Positions 61,920 to 64,000 of a stretch of DNA of 64,000 nt are shown in pieces. This DNA is from Fontibacter flavus (GTDB taxonomy: Bacteria; Bacteroidota; Bacteroidia; Cytophagales; Cyclobacteriaceae): the NCBI RefSeq assembly GCF_042432905.1, contig NZ_JBHLWI010000027.1, positions 33,416 to 97,415 of the forward strand. The letters are read 5' to 3'. The translations under genes were made by a program, and so were the position numbers. Within the stretch, counting starts at the first letter, position 1, and every line of letters starts with the position of its first letter. A model generated the notes under the pieces. That model had not been told where the DNA came from. It saw only the letters and a list, made by a program, of their open reading frames with translations, and did no database searches.

Positions 61920-62945
61920 ATGCAGTCTTTTTCGTGGTTACCCGAGGTAAACCGATTATATGGATTTCAAATTACTGAAAACAAAATCAGGCCATTTGGA
62001 GATGGTCATATCCATCAGACCTTTTTGATTGATTGGGAGGACAAAAAATTTATTTTGCAGCGTTTCAACCATCAGGTGTTCCAATTCCCTGAAAGGATTT
62101 CACATAATCATGACATCCTGATTCGGGAAATTGATCCAGAAAAACTGCCTTTTATTTTGCCACTTCCCATACCCAATATGCATGGCGAATTATTTTCTGT
62201 GATCGATGGGCAATATTTCAGGTTAGCCCCATTTGTAGAAGGTAAATGTGTGAATGAGGTAGATTACCCCCATCAAGCTTATTTGGCGGCAAAAGCATTT
62301 GCTCAGTTTATCGTAGCTGGAATCCACATCAAGGCCTCCTTACTGCAAGAATCCATACCCAATTTCCATGATCTTCAATTGCGTTATCAGCAACTTTTGC
62401 AATCAGTAAGCAGCACCCAAAGACAGGTGAAAGGTGAGCTAAAGGAATTGGTGGATTTTTATCTGGATCAGAAAAAATTGGTGGAGGAATATGCATTATG
62501 GAAAAGTAAACTCCCGTTGAGGATGACCCATAGTGACACCAAAATCAACAACCTGATCTATGCTGATGATTTTTCCAAAGTCAATGCGGTGATTGACCTG
62601 GATACCATCATGGCCGGCTATGTCTTTTACGATTTCGGGGATTTGGTCAGGACGGTAGCCTGTACAGAAGGCGAATCCTCCCAAAATTGGGAAAACATCA
62701 AGGTGGACATGCCCAAATATGCAGCCTTATTAAAAGGTTTTCAGGAAGTAGGAGAAGGTGCTTTCACCAAAGAAGAAATACAATCCCTGCCCTATGGCGG
62801 CCAAATGATGACCTGCATCATGGGCTTTCGATTTTTGGCAGATTACCTCAATGGTAATGTCTATTACACCATCCACTATGAAGAGCAGAACCTTCACCGG
62901 GCGAAGAATCAGATGTTTTTACTAAAGGCCTTGCAAAGAATATAA
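61920..62945 (+). CDS. Aminoglycoside-phosphotransferase-fold sugar kinase (NahK-like)
   Basis: A 341-residue kinase of the APH/choline kinase fold. The catalytic loop 'LRMTHSDTKINNLIY' has the pattern His-x-Asp-x-Lys-x-x-Asn and the metal Asp is in 'AVIDLDTIMAGYVFYDFGDLVR'. It resembles N-acetylhexosamine 1-kinase (NahK) and the 'mucin desulfatase'-named proteins of Bacteroidota, which phosphorylate GlcNAc or GalNAc at C1. It is not an antibiotic resistance gene by context. It is divergent from the sodium/solute symporter. Confidence 0.82.
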   Translation: MQSFSWLPEVNRLYGFQITENKIRPFGDGHIHQTFLIDWEDKKFILQRFNHQVFQFPERISHNHDILIREIDPEKLPFILPLPIPNMHGELFSVIDGQYFRLAPFVEGKCVNEVDYPHQAYLAAKAFAQFIVAGIHIKASLLQESIPNFHDLQLRYQQLLQSVSSTQRQVKGELKELVDFYLDQKKLVEEYALWKSKLPLRMTHSDTKINNLIYADDFSKVNAVIDLDTIMAGYVFYDFGDLVRTVACTEGESSQNWENIKVDMPKYAALLKGFQEVGEGAFTKEEIQSLPYGGQMMTCIMGFRFLADYLNGNVYYTIHYEEQNLHRAKNQMFLLKALQRI

Positions 62946-63072
62946 GCCCGTAACATATCCTTTACTGAGTGATTTTGTAAATTCATCCTACTTAAAACAA
63001 ATAGTAATTGTATTTTCCCCTATAAAATCAAACTATCATTAACTGCAGGTCAATAGGATTTCAAATTCTACT

Positions 63073-63107
63073 TAAAAAAATAAGGCGTAGTGGTAAACTA
63101 CGCCTAG
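63073..63107 (-). terminator. Intrinsic terminator of the lipoprotein gene
   Basis: On the minus strand AGGCGTAG, loop TTTACCA, CTACGCCT, then TATTTTTTT. It lies 25 nt after the lipoprotein stop. Confidence 0.85.
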
Positions 63108-63129
63108 AAGAGATGTTCAAGAATTGAAA

Positions 63130-63768
63130 TTACTCGATTGAGATATTTATTGGATTCCCATCTACAAACCTAAGATGAAGTTCGGATTCACTGTCTACGA
63201 TCTTAAATCTAACATGATCATATGCCTTTGGAGAGTAATCTATAAAGTTTTGCTTAAATGGATCTCCAGGTAAATTTCTAGCAGCGTAGCTTTTGGGGAA
63301 ATTGTACTTAATGAATTTTATATCTAGATTTATCAATGGTTGCCCTTGGAAGGTAAAATCATCTAAGTCATCAAAACTGATTAAAAGGGTGCCAGAAGAT
63401 GAAACACTCACCCCATTCTTTCTCTCCCAAAAAAAGGTTGATGATTCTTTATTTTGGTTGTTCAAGTTATCAATGATTGTTTCCCAATCACCTTTTCTTA
63501 ATTCAAAAACAGAGTTATCAAAAATTTTTATATCATTATTATCAAGTACATTAATGTCTTGAGCTATTTTTTCTAATTCTGCTGCATCAACTATTTCTAA
63601 CCAAATAGGAGCATCACCCCATGTAACAACCGGAATATCGATATCACCTCCATCTCCTGCAAACTCAAACCCTTCATTCAAATTTTCCTGTCTTGTATCA
63701 ATTTGTTGATTACAAGAAATGCTGAAAACTGCAGCAAAAATTAAGTAAAGAAAGCTTCTATATTTCAT
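63130..63768 (-). CDS. Lipoprotein of unknown function
   Basis: A 212-residue predicted lipoprotein: 'MKYRSFLYLIFAAVFSISC' with the lipobox 'SISC' (Cys19), then an acidic linker and a mostly β-sheet domain. No motif is recognised. Base use is more AT-rich than in most neighbours, as in the following 230 nt up to the window end, in which I find no gene, repeat or RNA; the sequence there may hold the promoter of this gene. Confidence 0.7.
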   Translation of the reverse strand: MKYRSFLYLIFAAVFSISCNQQIDTRQENLNEGFEFAGDGGDIDIPVVTWGDAPIWLEIVDAAELEKIAQDINVLDNNDIKIFDNSVFELRKGDWETIIDNLNNQNKESSTFFWERKNGVSVSSSGTLLISFDDLDDFTFQGQPLINLDIKFIKYNFPKSYAARNLPGDPFKQNFIDYSPKAYDHVRFKIVDSESELHLRFVDGNPINISIE

Positions 63769-64000
63769 AACCTTTGTTGTAATAATAAATCTGACAAAAT
63801 TTTAATTGTTCGCAAATAAAAAAAACCTTACCATCAATTTTTCAAAGAATTTTTAGTAAAAAAAAATAATAAATATTAATGCCGTTAAGTTAAGGAATGT
63901 GATTAAATAGATTTGTAATTCATTGAGTATTTCAGTTTAGCTCTGAATTTCCGCTTGAATACCTGGTTTCTTCTTGAATATTCTATTTTGGAAGCGATTT

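Noticed and set aside
61920..62945. Aminoglycoside resistance gene
   Set aside because: The fold is shared, but overall sequence and the neighbouring symporter fit a sugar kinase; nothing indicates drug modification.
1..64000. CRISPR array, prophage, insertion sequence, integrative element or restriction/defence island
   Set aside because: I found no regularly spaced repeats, transposase, integrase, capsid, or defence gene families anywhere; the only mobile-like trace is the GIY-YIG fragment at 6.5 kb.

Overview
The window looks like chromosomal DNA of an aerobic bacterium of the phylum Bacteroidota, most likely family Cyclobacteriaceae (Algoriphagus/Belliella-like). The reasons are the gliding-motility genes gldE and gldD, a TonB receptor next to a DUF4249 lipoprotein, kynureninase plus kynurenine monooxygenase, a CrtY-type lycopene cyclase, a Rng-HU-MutY-SSB-GldE neighbourhood, a near absence of Shine-Dalgarno sequences, and promoters of the TTG-N19..21-TAnnTTTG type known from this phylum. 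The genus is inference. Nearly all of it is ordinary core and accessory chromosome; I see no prophage, intact insertion sequence or CRISPR array.

Layout. 1-6.1 kb: an exported two-repeat protein (cut by the left edge), Rieske protein, CsaA, a SpoU-type RNA methyltransferase, MutS and a PAS-LuxR regulator. 6.15-6.65 kb: tRNA-Gly(GCC) and tRNA-Leu(UAA) behind a textbook promoter, then a broken GIY-YIG nuclease gene. 6.8-9.1 kb: a two-gene GMC dehydrogenase. 9.2-17.3 kb: outer-membrane block, with a lone MG2/TonB-plug protein convergent with a TonB receptor-DUF4249-MG2-like operon whose genes overlap by 4 nt. 17.5-26.5 kb: amidase, small membrane proteins, exported sugar isomerase-like protein, fumarase, RidA and the kynurenine pair. 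26.5-27.9 kb: a decayed DUF4221-like gene and an AT-rich gap holding three perfect DnaA boxes spaced exactly 10 bp apart plus two near-perfect boxes, my candidate for the chromosomal replication origin. 27.9-33.1 kb: peptidase, thioredoxin pair, YjjX, YebC, gamma-glutamylcyclotransferase-like and Spy-like proteins. 33.3-39.3 kb: gltBD glutamate synthase. 39.97-46.0 kb: gldE, ssb, mutY on the minus strand and, divergently, HU, a TPR protein, a 29-residue bS22/COX24-type ribosomal protein and RNase G.

46.3-58.6 kb is a mostly plus-strand accessory stretch rich in redox and aromatic-compound proteins: AraC regulator, short-chain dehydrogenase, FrnE-like DsbA, DOPA-type extradiol dioxygenase, PLP decarboxylase, lycopene cyclase, DUF4256 protein, Crp-family regulator, two pirins, a Qnr-like pentapeptide-repeat protein, an exported Nif3-like protein and a nitroreductase. 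58.7-63.8 kb: exported DinB-fold protein divergent from gldD, a sodium/solute symporter divergent from a NahK-like sugar kinase, and a lipoprotein.

Most interesting points: the DnaA-box cluster, the three-gene TonB/DUF4249/MG2 operon facing a second MG2 protein, the adjacency of a DOPA-type dioxygenase and an aromatic-type decarboxylase, the separation of gldD from gldE, and the tiny ribosomal protein gene whose stop codon lies inside its own terminator hairpin. Start codons were re-chosen in many genes where the longest reading frame began with an implausible GTG or TTG.
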